Assembly: GCF_012641435.1 (NCBI RefSeq)
Contig: NZ_JABAIJ010000011.1
Coordinates: 1-64,000 of the forward strand
DNA from: Rhizobium sp. P38BS-XIX
GTDB taxonomy: Bacteria > Pseudomonadota > Alphaproteobacteria > Rhizobiales > Rhizobiaceae
DNA: 64,000 nt
Reading direction: 5' to 3'
The translations under genes were made by a program, and so were the position numbers. The notes beneath the pieces were generated by a model. The model saw only the letters and a list, made by a program, of their open reading frames with translations, was not told the DNA's origin and ran no database searches. This document shows positions 18,283 through 25,620 of the stretch, in pieces (within the stretch, counting starts at the first letter, position 1; each line of letters begins with the position of its first letter).

Positions 18283-18296
18283 TCGTAACGTTACGA
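18283..18296. promoter_or_regulatory. LacI-type operator O2
   Basis: Perfect 14-base palindrome TCGTAACGTTACGA, identical to the core of O1. The centres are 88 bases apart, a distance compatible with DNA looping by a tetrameric or paired repressor. It overlaps the expected -10/start region. Confidence 0.75.
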
Positions 18297-18395
18297 ATTG
18301 CCGGATTGAAGCGAGGAGGCTTGCCGGCAAGGCATATCGGTGTCGGCGCGGAGGCCATGCCGTGAGCATAGATCCGCATTCCAAGGGAGGGTGAC

Positions 18396-19325
18396 GTGAG
18401 CCAGGGCTCGCTTTTTTTCGGATCGCCAATCTGGACGTTCAACTGGAACCCGCCCTATCAGGCGCCGCTGCGGCGACTTGCGCGAACGGGCTGCAAGGGG
18501 TTTGAACTCACGGCATGGTCGGTGGACATGCTTGCCTACTACACGCCGGAGACCATTCGCGAGCTCAAGGCGATTGCTGACGGAGAAGGATTGGTACTCA
18601 CCAATTTTTTCTTCAACCTGCCATTCAGCCGGGCGGCGAATGCGGCGGTCTCCAAAGTTGATCTTGAAGGTTACAAGCGCGGCATGGACGTTGCGGCCGC
18701 GATCGGCACACCCATCGTTACCAGCATGACGCCCTATCCTTTCCAGTCCGACGTCAAGCCGATCCTGCAGCGACCCATTTCGCAGGAGTGGAGCGCAGCC
18801 GTCGAGCCGCAATGGGATTGGACCGGCGAATACGAAGCTGTGGTTGATGGCTTCGACCAGGCATGTGAGATCGCAGCCTCCGCGGGGTTGCGGGTGGCCA
18901 TCGAGCCGCATCCCTACCGGTGGGTCAGTTCAGGTCAGGGCATGTTGCGTTTGATCGAGCGTACAGGTGCGGCCAATCTGGGCTTGAATTTCGATCCGAG
19001 CCATCTCTTTCCGGCCGGCGATATGCCGCATTATGTCGTGCTCGCACTCGGCAACCGCATCTTCAACACGCATTTTTCCGACAATGAGGGCCACACCAAT
19101 GCCCATTGGCGCCCGGGGCGTGGCAAGATCGATTGGAAGGCAATTTTCGCAGCACTTCAGACGATCGGCTATTCCGGCCCGATTACGCTCGAGCTGGAGG
19201 ATGCGCCGGGAGCTTCCCACTGGACCCATTTCCGCGAAGCGACGCCGGAATTCGACGACGAAATGCGACGCGGGATGGACTATCTGCGCGCCGCTGCGGC
19301 TGAACTCGATATCACCATTTCCTAA
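18396..19325 (+). CDS. sugar phosphate isomerase/epimerase (TIM barrel)
   Basis: 309 residues from a GTG at 18396, preceded by AAGGGAGGGTGAC. A xylose-isomerase-like barrel with VAIEPHPYRW (metal glutamate), LGLNFDPSHLFPAG, FNTHFSDNEGHTN and the final ITLELEDAPG. Metal-dependent isomerase or epimerase in the cytosol; substrate unknown. First gene of the operon under the LacI operators, 11 bases before the oxidoreductase. The pairing of a barrel isomerase with a Gfo/Idh/MocA dehydrogenase suggests an oxidation-epimerisation route, as used for inositols and some glycosides. Confidence 0.88.
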   Translation: MSQGSLFFGSPIWTFNWNPPYQAPLRRLARTGCKGFELTAWSVDMLAYYTPETIRELKAIADGEGLVLTNFFFNLPFSRAANAAVSKVDLEGYKRGMDVAAAIGTPIVTSMTPYPFQSDVKPILQRPISQEWSAAVEPQWDWTGEYEAVVDGFDQACEIAASAGLRVAIEPHPYRWVSSGQGMLRLIERTGAANLGLNFDPSHLFPAGDMPHYVVLALGNRIFNTHFSDNEGHTNAHWRPGRGKIDWKAIFAALQTIGYSGPITLELEDAPGASHWTHFREATPEFDDEMRRGMDYLRAAAAELDITIS

Positions 19326-19336
19326 AGGTCAATCCA

Positions 19337-20458
19337 ATGAGCAATGAACCCATGAAGGTCGGCATCGTCGGCGCCGGCAACATCAGTGCCACTTACGTCG
19401 CGACGTTGCATATGTTTGATTTCATCCGCGTGAAATCGGTCTACGACCTCTACGATACCTCGGCCCGCAAGCTTGCCGAGCAGTTCGGCATCCAGGCTGT
19501 GGCGCTGGATGCCATGCTCTCCGATCCAGAAATCGGCCTGATCATCAATCTGACAACGCCGGTCTCACATTACGCTATCAGCAAGAAGGCGCTTTTGGCG
19601 GGGAAGCATGTCTATTCGGAAAAGCCGCTCGGCATATCCATGGCTGAGGCCGAAGAGTTGATGGCTATCGCTCGGGCGGGGGATCTGCGTCTCGGCTGCG
19701 CGCCTGACACCTTCCTTGGCGGCGGTCATCAATTGACGCGCCGGCTGCTCGATGAGGGCCGCATCGGCAAGACGATCTCCGCGACGGCCATGCTGCTATT
19801 GCCCGGCCATGAGCATTGGCACCCCAATCCGGCCTTCTTCTACGGGCGCGGTGGTGGGCCGATGCTGGATGTCGGACCTTATTACGTCACCAATCTGATT
19901 GCCCTGCTCGGCCCCGTACGCGAGGTCTTCGGCACTGCGAAGATCACGCGCATCGAACGTACGGTTAAGACCGATCCGCATCGCGGTGAGACGCTCAAAG
20001 TGTTAGTGCCGACGCATCTGACCGGGGTGATGGAGTTCCATAGTGGCGCGACCGTCACCATTGCCACCAGTTTCGATGTGATCAAGCACAAGCATAATCA
20101 GATCGAGCTATACGGGTCGGAAGGCACCATGGTGACGCCGGATCCCAACAACTTCACCGGCAAGGTCGAGCTGTTCCGGGACGGCGCCGAGGCGTGGGAA
20201 GAGATTCCGGTCGATCACCCCTATACGGAGGGTGTGCCAGGACATCTGGGCCTGCGTGGGCTCGGAGCTGCGGAAATGGTGGATTCCCTTCGCTCCGGCC
20301 GACAACACCGGGTGTCTTCTGAGCTTGCATTTCATGCACTTGAGGTCATGACGGCTTTCGAGCGCTCCTCCCAGTCTCGCGGAGTGGTTGCAATTCATAG
20401 TAGCTGTGGCCGTCCGGACCCGATTTCGCCTGCAATTAAAGAGGGACGTTTCGCATAG
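19337..20458 (+). CDS. Gfo/Idh/MocA-family NAD(P)-dependent oxidoreductase
   Basis: 373 residues. N-terminal Rossmann fold KVGIVGAGNISATYVATL; the family signature EKPLG (VYSEKPLGISMAEA) with the catalytic lysine lies near residue 96; GGGPMLDVGPYYVTNLIALL provides the second catalytic region. It oxidises or reduces a sugar or cyclitol in the cytosol with a nicotinamide cofactor. The gene follows the isomerase by 11 bases and precedes the binding-protein gene by 208 bases that hold hairpins and a tiny leader ORF. Confidence 0.9.
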   Translation: MSNEPMKVGIVGAGNISATYVATLHMFDFIRVKSVYDLYDTSARKLAEQFGIQAVALDAMLSDPEIGLIINLTTPVSHYAISKKALLAGKHVYSEKPLGISMAEAEELMAIARAGDLRLGCAPDTFLGGGHQLTRRLLDEGRIGKTISATAMLLLPGHEHWHPNPAFFYGRGGGPMLDVGPYYVTNLIALLGPVREVFGTAKITRIERTVKTDPHRGETLKVLVPTHLTGVMEFHSGATVTIATSFDVIKHKHNQIELYGSEGTMVTPDPNNFTGKVELFRDGAEAWEEIPVDHPYTEGVPGHLGLRGLGAAEMVDSLRSGRQHRVSSELAFHALEVMTAFERSSQSRGVVAIHSSCGRPDPISPAIKEGRFA

Positions 20459-20481
20459 GTTGCGCTATAGGTTGGGAAAAT

Positions 20482-20537
20482 GCAGTCCTTTTGGACTGCG
20501 GGCTTGACGAGGGGCAATGCCTGAGGAAGCATTGCCC
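20482..20537 (+). other. two tandem stem-loops in the oxidoreductase-binding protein gap
   Basis: Hairpin 1: GCAGTCC (20482-20488), loop of four T, GGACTGC (20493-20499). Hairpin 2: GGGCAATGC (20512-20520), 8-base loop, GCATTGCCC (20529-20537). Both are perfect. They lie just after the oxidoreductase stop and could end or process the upstream message. Confidence 0.55.
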
Positions 20538-20584
20538 ACTTGCCGAAGGGAATGGAGGCCCGACGGCATGGTTTTTGGAGGATC

Positions 20585-20638
20585 ATGAATTTCGGCATCC
20601 AATGTCTGGAGACGGCGGCGGCTGAACAAAGGCGTTAG
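20585..20638 (+). CDS. possible 17-codon leader peptide
   Basis: An ATG at 20585 follows a strong TTTGGAGGATC, and the frame runs 17 codons (MNFGIQCLETAAAEQRR) to a TAG at 20636-20638. The stop lies inside a small hairpin, GGCGTT (20631-20636) with AACGCC (20642-20647), and the binding-protein ribosome site follows at once. Spacing and signal strength suggest it is translated. A regulatory or coupling role is inference, and it may be fortuitous. Confidence 0.35.
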   Translation: MNFGIQCLETAAAEQRR

Positions 20639-20666
20639 GAGAACGCCGTCACAGGAGGAGGAACGC

Positions 20667-21914
20667 ATGCGCAAATTGATGATGGCATTGGTCGGCGCCA
20701 CGGCACTGATCACGGCAAGCGCTACCGGCGCCCTGGCCGAAGGCAAAAAAGCCGAAGTTCTGCATTGGTGGACATCCGGTGGCGAAGCCGCCGCTGTGAA
20801 GGAGCTCGCCAAAGCCTTCAACGCCGCCGGCGGCGAATGGGTCGATACCGCAATTGCGGGGTCCGGCTCGACCGCTCGTCCGATCGGCATCAACCGTATC
20901 GTCGGCGGCAATCCACCGACGGCCATGCAGTTCAACACCGGCACGCAGATGAACGATCTGGCACAGCAGGGCTTGCTGCGACCGCTCGACGACCTAGCAA
21001 AGGAACAGGATTGGAAATCGGCTCTGACGCCGGCGTTTTATCAGGCCATCCAGTATAATGGTCATATCTATGGCGCGCCGATCAACGACCATGGCCAGAA
21101 CTGGGTCTTTTACTCTAAAGCGGTCTTTACCAAGGCCGGCGTGACCGAGGAGCCCAAGACCTGGGATGAAATGTTTGCCGCACTCGACAAGATCAAGGCA
21201 GCCGGTCTGATACCGATTGCTGTCGGCGGCCAGCCTTGGCAGTTGCAGTCCATGTTCAACGCCATCCTTCTCGGCGAGGGCGGTAAGGAACTCTATGGCA
21301 AGGTCTGGAAAGACCTCGATACCGATGCGGTGAAATCCGATAAATTCAAACATGTGGCAGAGGTTTTCGCCAAGCTGCGTAATTATCAGGATCCCGGCAG
21401 CCCGAACCGTGACTGGAACGTTGCCACAGGTATGCTGGTTGACGGCAAGGCCGGCATCCAGTTCATGGGGGACTGGGCCAAGGGTGAGTTCATCCACGCC
21501 AACATGGTTGCCGACAAGGATTTCGGATGCATTCTCGGACCGGGTGAAGCCAACTTCATGATGGGCGGCGACATCTTCGTCTTCCCGGTTCTCAAGGACA
21601 AGACGGCGACCGACGCGCAGACATTGCTTGCAACTGTCATCATGTCGAAGGAGGGCCAACTCGCCTTCAATTCCAAGAAGGGGTCCGTGCCCGTTCGTCT
21701 CGACGTCGATACCTCGAAGCTTGATGCCTGCGCTCAGAAAGGCCTCAATGCGCTCAAGGATCCGAGCCGCCAGATCCTGGCACCCGATGTGCTGACCCCG
21801 CAGGATATTGTTCAGACCGAAGGCGACCTCATCGCGCAGTACTGGACGACACCCAGCATGACGGTGGATCAGTTTGCCGATCAGTTTGCGCAGGTGATTG
21901 AACAGGCGAAGTAA
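20667..21914 (+). CDS. carbohydrate ABC transporter substrate-binding protein (family 1)
   Basis: 415 residues. Signal peptide MRKLMMALVGATALITASA with LAEG at the cleavage region, then the family 1 extracellular binding fold: KAEVLHWWTSGGEAAAVKEL, PPTAMQFNTGTQ, IYGAPINDHGQNWVFYSKAV and GGDIFVFPVLKD. It binds an unidentified sugar in the periplasm for the two permeases and the ATPase that follow. The ATG at 20667 has AGGAGGAGGAAC ahead of it. A strong stem-loop lies immediately downstream (21934-21957). Confidence 0.92.
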   Translation: MRKLMMALVGATALITASATGALAEGKKAEVLHWWTSGGEAAAVKELAKAFNAAGGEWVDTAIAGSGSTARPIGINRIVGGNPPTAMQFNTGTQMNDLAQQGLLRPLDDLAKEQDWKSALTPAFYQAIQYNGHIYGAPINDHGQNWVFYSKAVFTKAGVTEEPKTWDEMFAALDKIKAAGLIPIAVGGQPWQLQSMFNAILLGEGGKELYGKVWKDLDTDAVKSDKFKHVAEVFAKLRNYQDPGSPNRDWNVATGMLVDGKAGIQFMGDWAKGEFIHANMVADKDFGCILGPGEANFMMGGDIFVFPVLKDKTATDAQTLLATVIMSKEGQLAFNSKKGSVPVRLDVDTSKLDACAQKGLNALKDPSRQILAPDVLTPQDIVQTEGDLIAQYWTTPSMTVDQFADQFAQVIEQAK

Positions 21915-21933
21915 GCCTCGATCGACATCCATG

Positions 21934-21957
21934 CGGCGGCAGGTTCGCCTGCCGCCG
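21934..21957 (+). other. stem-loop after the binding-protein gene
   Basis: Perfect 10-base arms CGGCGGCAGG (21934-21943) and CCTGCCGCCG (21948-21957) closed by a TTCG loop, 19 bases after the stop and 31 bases before the first permease. Same position as the loop after rhaS; likely a message stabiliser or partial terminator. Confidence 0.7.
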
Positions 21958-21988
21958 GTTTCCATGAATGCTGAGGAGGAGTGCGCCC

Positions 21989-22927
21989 ATGAGCAGCCCA
22001 GATACGAGCGCCACCGCCGTCAAGGCGGCCGCTATGCCTGCCGGCGCCAGCCGCAGGAAAATCCATATCTCGCCCTACGTGGCGCTGTTGCCGGCTTTTG
22101 TCATCGTTCTTCTTGCCTATGTCGTTACCGTTGTCTGGAACATCTGGATATCGTTCACGGACAGCAAGCTGTTGCCGGTCAACATCTTCGTCGGTACGAA
22201 GCAATATGAGCGCCTGTTCTCGACCGCGCGTTGGTTGATATCTCTGCAGAACGTCGTGGTTTTCGGGGTCTTGTTCATTGCGGGCTGTCTGATCCTCGGT
22301 TTTCTTCTGGCCGTTGCACTCGACCAGAAGGTTCGTTTCGAGAACACCTTCCGGACGATCTTTCTCTATCCTTTTGCCATGTCCTTCATCGTCACGGGTC
22401 TTGTCTGGCAGTGGATCATGAATCCGACGCTCGGCCTGCAGAAGGTGGCCGACAGCATCGGCTTCACGTGGTTCCGTTTCGACTGGATCGTCCAGAGCGA
22501 TCTGGCGCTCTATGTCATCGTTCTGGCCGGCATATGGCAATCGACGGGTCTGGTGATGGCGATCATGCTGGCGGGGTTGCGTGGTGTCGATCGGGAACTT
22601 TGGAAGGCGACACGCATCGACGGCATCCCGAGCTGGAGGGTCTATCTCCACATCGTCATTCCGATCTTGAGACCGACCATCATCACCGCGAGCGTGCTTC
22701 TGGCGATCGCCGTGGTCAGGGTCTACGAACTGGTGCTGGCAACGACCGGCGGCGGCCCGGGAATATCGACCGAAGTGCCGGGCAAGTTCATCATGGATTA
22801 CCTGTTTGGTCGCGGCAATATCGGTCTTGCGACAGGCGCTTCAACGGTCATGTTCATCACCGTGGTCATCGTGGTGACGCCTTGGCTTTACTATGAATAT
22901 TTCCGAGAAAAGCCGAGGGGGAACTGA
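21989..22927 (+). CDS. carbohydrate ABC transporter permease (MalF/UgpA type)
   Basis: 312 residues from ATG 21989 (GAGGAGGAG upstream). About six membrane spans; the N-terminal cytosolic stretch is followed by ISPYVALLPAFVIVLLAYVV. The EAA loop that contacts the ATPase reads ELWKATRIDGIPSWRVYLH. It pairs with the next gene, with which it shares TGATG (1-base overlap), so translation is coupled. Confidence 0.92.
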   Translation: MSSPDTSATAVKAAAMPAGASRRKIHISPYVALLPAFVIVLLAYVVTVVWNIWISFTDSKLLPVNIFVGTKQYERLFSTARWLISLQNVVVFGVLFIAGCLILGFLLAVALDQKVRFENTFRTIFLYPFAMSFIVTGLVWQWIMNPTLGLQKVADSIGFTWFRFDWIVQSDLALYVIVLAGIWQSTGLVMAIMLAGLRGVDRELWKATRIDGIPSWRVYLHIVIPILRPTIITASVLLAIAVVRVYELVLATTGGGPGISTEVPGKFIMDYLFGRGNIGLATGASTVMFITVVIVVTPWLYYEYFREKPRGN

Positions 22928-23835
22928 TGAGCGTACCGTCTTCCACCACCGCTGCCATGCAGGGGCCGACCGGGCGCAAGCCGCAGCATCTGACCCCAGG
23001 CCGCATCGGGCTTTACGCCTTTCTCGTTCTCGCGGCCCTCTTCTTCCTGCTGCCGCTTTATGTGATGCTGGTCACCTCGTTCAAATCCATGCCCGAAATC
23101 CGCCAGGGGAATATCTTTGCCTTTCCCGCAGTGTGGACGAGCGACGCCTGGGTTCAGGCATGGAGCACAGCCTGTACCGGCCTTGAATGTGGCGGCATCA
23201 GCGTCGGCTTCTGGAACTCCGTGAAGATCCTCATTCCGAGCATGATCCTTTCCATCTTCATTGCCTCACTGACCGGCTACGCCCTGTCGTTCTGGCGGGT
23301 GAGGGGCGCAAATGTACTCTTCGCCATTTTGCTGCTTGGCGCCTTCATACCCTATCAGGTGTTCATCTACCCACTGGTCCTGATCTATCGCGATATCGGC
23401 ATCTATTCCACGCTACCTTGCATCATCATCACGCATACGGTTTTTGGCCTGCCGGTGCTGACTTTGCTCTTTCGCAACTATTATTCGAGCCTGCCGATGG
23501 AACTCTTCAAGGCGGCGCGCATCGACGGCGCCGGGCTCTGGCAGATTTTCTTTCGGTTGATGATTCCGATGTCGATCCCGATCCTGGTGGTGGCAGCTAT
23601 CCTGCAGGTCACCGGCATCTGGAACGACTTTCTCTTCGGTGTCGTTTTTGCCGGCCGCGAAAACTTCCCCATGACGGTTCAGCTCAACAACATCGTCAAC
23701 TCCACCCAGGGCGAGAAGCTCTACAACGTCAACATGGCGGCAACCATTCTCACCGCCCTGGTGCCGCTGATCGTTTATTTCGGCTCTGGTCGATGGTTCG
23801 TACGCGGTATCACTGCCGGCGCAGTCAAGGGGTAG
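22927..23835 (+). CDS. carbohydrate ABC transporter permease (MalG/UgpE type)
   Basis: 302 residues, six predicted membrane spans. The EAA loop is ELFKAARIDGAGLWQIFFR followed by LMIPMSIPILVV, typical of MalG-like proteins. An extracytoplasmic insertion around residues 75-90 contains two cysteines (TACTGLECGG). It forms the translocation channel with the preceding permease. Only three bases separate its stop from the ATPase gene. Confidence 0.92.
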   Translation: MSVPSSTTAAMQGPTGRKPQHLTPGRIGLYAFLVLAALFFLLPLYVMLVTSFKSMPEIRQGNIFAFPAVWTSDAWVQAWSTACTGLECGGISVGFWNSVKILIPSMILSIFIASLTGYALSFWRVRGANVLFAILLLGAFIPYQVFIYPLVLIYRDIGIYSTLPCIIITHTVFGLPVLTLLFRNYYSSLPMELFKAARIDGAGLWQIFFRLMIPMSIPILVVAAILQVTGIWNDFLFGVVFAGRENFPMTVQLNNIVNSTQGEKLYNVNMAATILTALVPLIVYFGSGRWFVRGITAGAVKG

Positions 23836-23838
23836 CTC

Positions 23839-24924
23839 ATGGCCAATGTTTCCATTCGCGAACTTGCAATCGATTTCGGTGCCGTCAACGTTCTGAAATC
23901 TCTCAATCTTGAAATCCAATCCGGCGAGTTCATCGTCCTGCTGGGGCCATCTGGCTGTGGCAAGTCGACCTTGCTCAATGCGATTGCCGGACTGACCGAC
24001 ATCACCGACGGTCAGATCTGGATTGGCGACAGGAACGTTACCTGGGAGGAGCCGAAGGACCGCGGTATCGGCATGGTCTTTCAGTCCTATGCGCTTTATC
24101 CAACCATGACGGTCGAAGGAAATCTCTCTTTCGGGTTACGGATCGCCGGCATGGCCAAGGAGGAGATCGCCCAGCGCGTCAACCGCGCCGTCCAGATTCT
24201 GCAGATCGACCCCTTGCGCAAGCGTCGGCCGGGAGAATTATCCGGCGGCCAGCGCCAGCGTGTCGCAATCGGCCGCGCGCTGGTGCGCGATGTCGATGTC
24301 TTCCTGTTTGACGAGCCGCTTTCCAATCTCGATGCCAAGCTTAGAACTGAACTGCGTGTCGAGTTGAAGCGCCTGCACAGCGGCCTCGGCTCCACGATGA
24401 TCTATGTGACGCATGATCAGATCGAGGCGCTGACACTTGCAGATCGCATTGCCGTGATGAGTGGTGGCGTCATTCAACAGTTCGCCTCGCCCAAAGAGAT
24501 CTATCGCCGTCCAGTCAACCGCTTCGTTGCCGGCTTTGTCGGCTCGCCTTCGATGAATTTCCTGTCGGGGGAGGTGACGAGCAACGGTGGCGTGCCTGCC
24601 TTCACTTTACCGGATGGTCGCAAGGTCGATCTCAACGGCTACGAATTTTCCGGCACGCCCGGCGACGGGCGCAAGGCCACACTCGGCGTTCGCCCCGAGC
24701 AGATGCAGTTTCAGCCGACAGGCGGCCGGGTTTCGAACCTGCCGGCGACTTTCACCATCGTCGAACCCATGGGCTCGGACAACTTGATCTGGGGTCAGGT
24801 CGGCAAGGAGACGATGTCCGTGCGCATCGATGCTGACGACGAGATCGCGCTCAACAGCGAGCAGCCAGTCTATTTCCAGCCGGCGCTCGCATCGTTGTTC
24901 GATGAGGACGGACGTCGCATCTGA
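23839..24924 (+). CDS. sugar ABC transporter ATP-binding protein (UgpC/MsmK type)
   Basis: 361 residues. Walker A LGPSGCGKSTLLNAIAG, Q-loop MVFQSYALYPTMTV, signature LSGGQRQRVAIGRAL, Walker B VFLFDEPLSNLDAKLR, H-loop YVTHDQIEALTLADR. The C-terminal TOBE domain (about 240-361, GVRPEQMQF) is the site of regulation in this class. It completes the importer. It ends 16 bases from the convergent glutathione peroxidase gene. Confidence 0.93.
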   Translation: MANVSIRELAIDFGAVNVLKSLNLEIQSGEFIVLLGPSGCGKSTLLNAIAGLTDITDGQIWIGDRNVTWEEPKDRGIGMVFQSYALYPTMTVEGNLSFGLRIAGMAKEEIAQRVNRAVQILQIDPLRKRRPGELSGGQRQRVAIGRALVRDVDVFLFDEPLSNLDAKLRTELRVELKRLHSGLGSTMIYVTHDQIEALTLADRIAVMSGGVIQQFASPKEIYRRPVNRFVAGFVGSPSMNFLSGEVTSNGGVPAFTLPDGRKVDLNGYEFSGTPGDGRKATLGVRPEQMQFQPTGGRVSNLPATFTIVEPMGSDNLIWGQVGKETMSVRIDADDEIALNSEQPVYFQPALASLFDEDGRRI

Positions 24925-24940
24925 CGTCGTCTCGTCACGT

Positions 24941-25489
24941 TTATGCGCTCGCCAGTTCCTTTTCGAGAACCGCAAGCAAACGGGGATCATCAGCCGTGAC
25001 GTCGGGCGCGAAACGGGCAATGACCTTGCCATCGCGGCCGATCAGGAATTTTTCAAAATTCCAGACGACGCCGCCGTTGTCGCCGGTATGCAGCCCGCGC
25101 TCGGCCAGACGCGTACGCATCGGTCCGTCTCCGGTGGTTTCCACACCTGAAGCGATCAGGTTGTCGTAGAGAGGGTGCCGATTTTCGCCGGTGACTGCGA
25201 TTTTGGAAAACATCGGGAACTGCACATCATAGGTCAGTGTGCAGAAATCGAGGATTTCCTTGTCCGTTCCTGGCTCCTGACTCTTGAAGTCGTTCGCGGG
25301 AAAGCCGGCGATGACAAGACCCTCGTCGCGCTTTGCCTCATAGAGCTTTTCGAGCGATTCATATTGCACCGTCAAGCCGCATTTGGATGCGACGTTGACG
25401 ACCATGATGACCTTGCCGCGATAGTCGGCGAGCGTTGTATCACTGCCGTCGATTCGCTTTACCGGAATATCGAGCACGCTATCGGTCAT
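24941..25489 (-). CDS. glutathione peroxidase family protein
   Basis: 182 residues from ATG 25489 (GGAG nine bases upstream); an upstream in-frame extension to 25624 lacks family similarity. Conserved sites: NVASKCGLTVQYESL with a catalytic cysteine rather than selenocysteine, the region GFPANDFKSQEPGTD with glutamine, and VVWNFEKFLIGRDGKV with the tryptophan-asparagine pair. It reduces hydroperoxides in the cytosol with glutathione or thioredoxin. GFPAN replaces the usual GFPCN, so the second cysteine is absent at that position. Downstream of a gamma-glutamyltransferase gene, which hints at a thiol theme. Confidence 0.9.
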   Translation of the reverse strand: MTDSVLDIPVKRIDGSDTTLADYRGKVIMVVNVASKCGLTVQYESLEKLYEAKRDEGLVIAGFPANDFKSQEPGTDKEILDFCTLTYDVQFPMFSKIAVTGENRHPLYDNLIASGVETTGDGPMRTRLAERGLHTGDNGGVVWNFEKFLIGRDGKVIARFAPDVTADDPRLLAVLEKELASA

Positions 25490-25620
25490 TTCATTCAACT
25501 CCAGATGAGATGGAAAATAAGGTGTCGATATTTGCCCCTGGAGAAACGGCGTCAAGGCCAGAAAAGCATCGAAGCGACTGTGCCAAGGACCAAAATCTTT
25601 TGATGACTGGTCGTGAGAGA

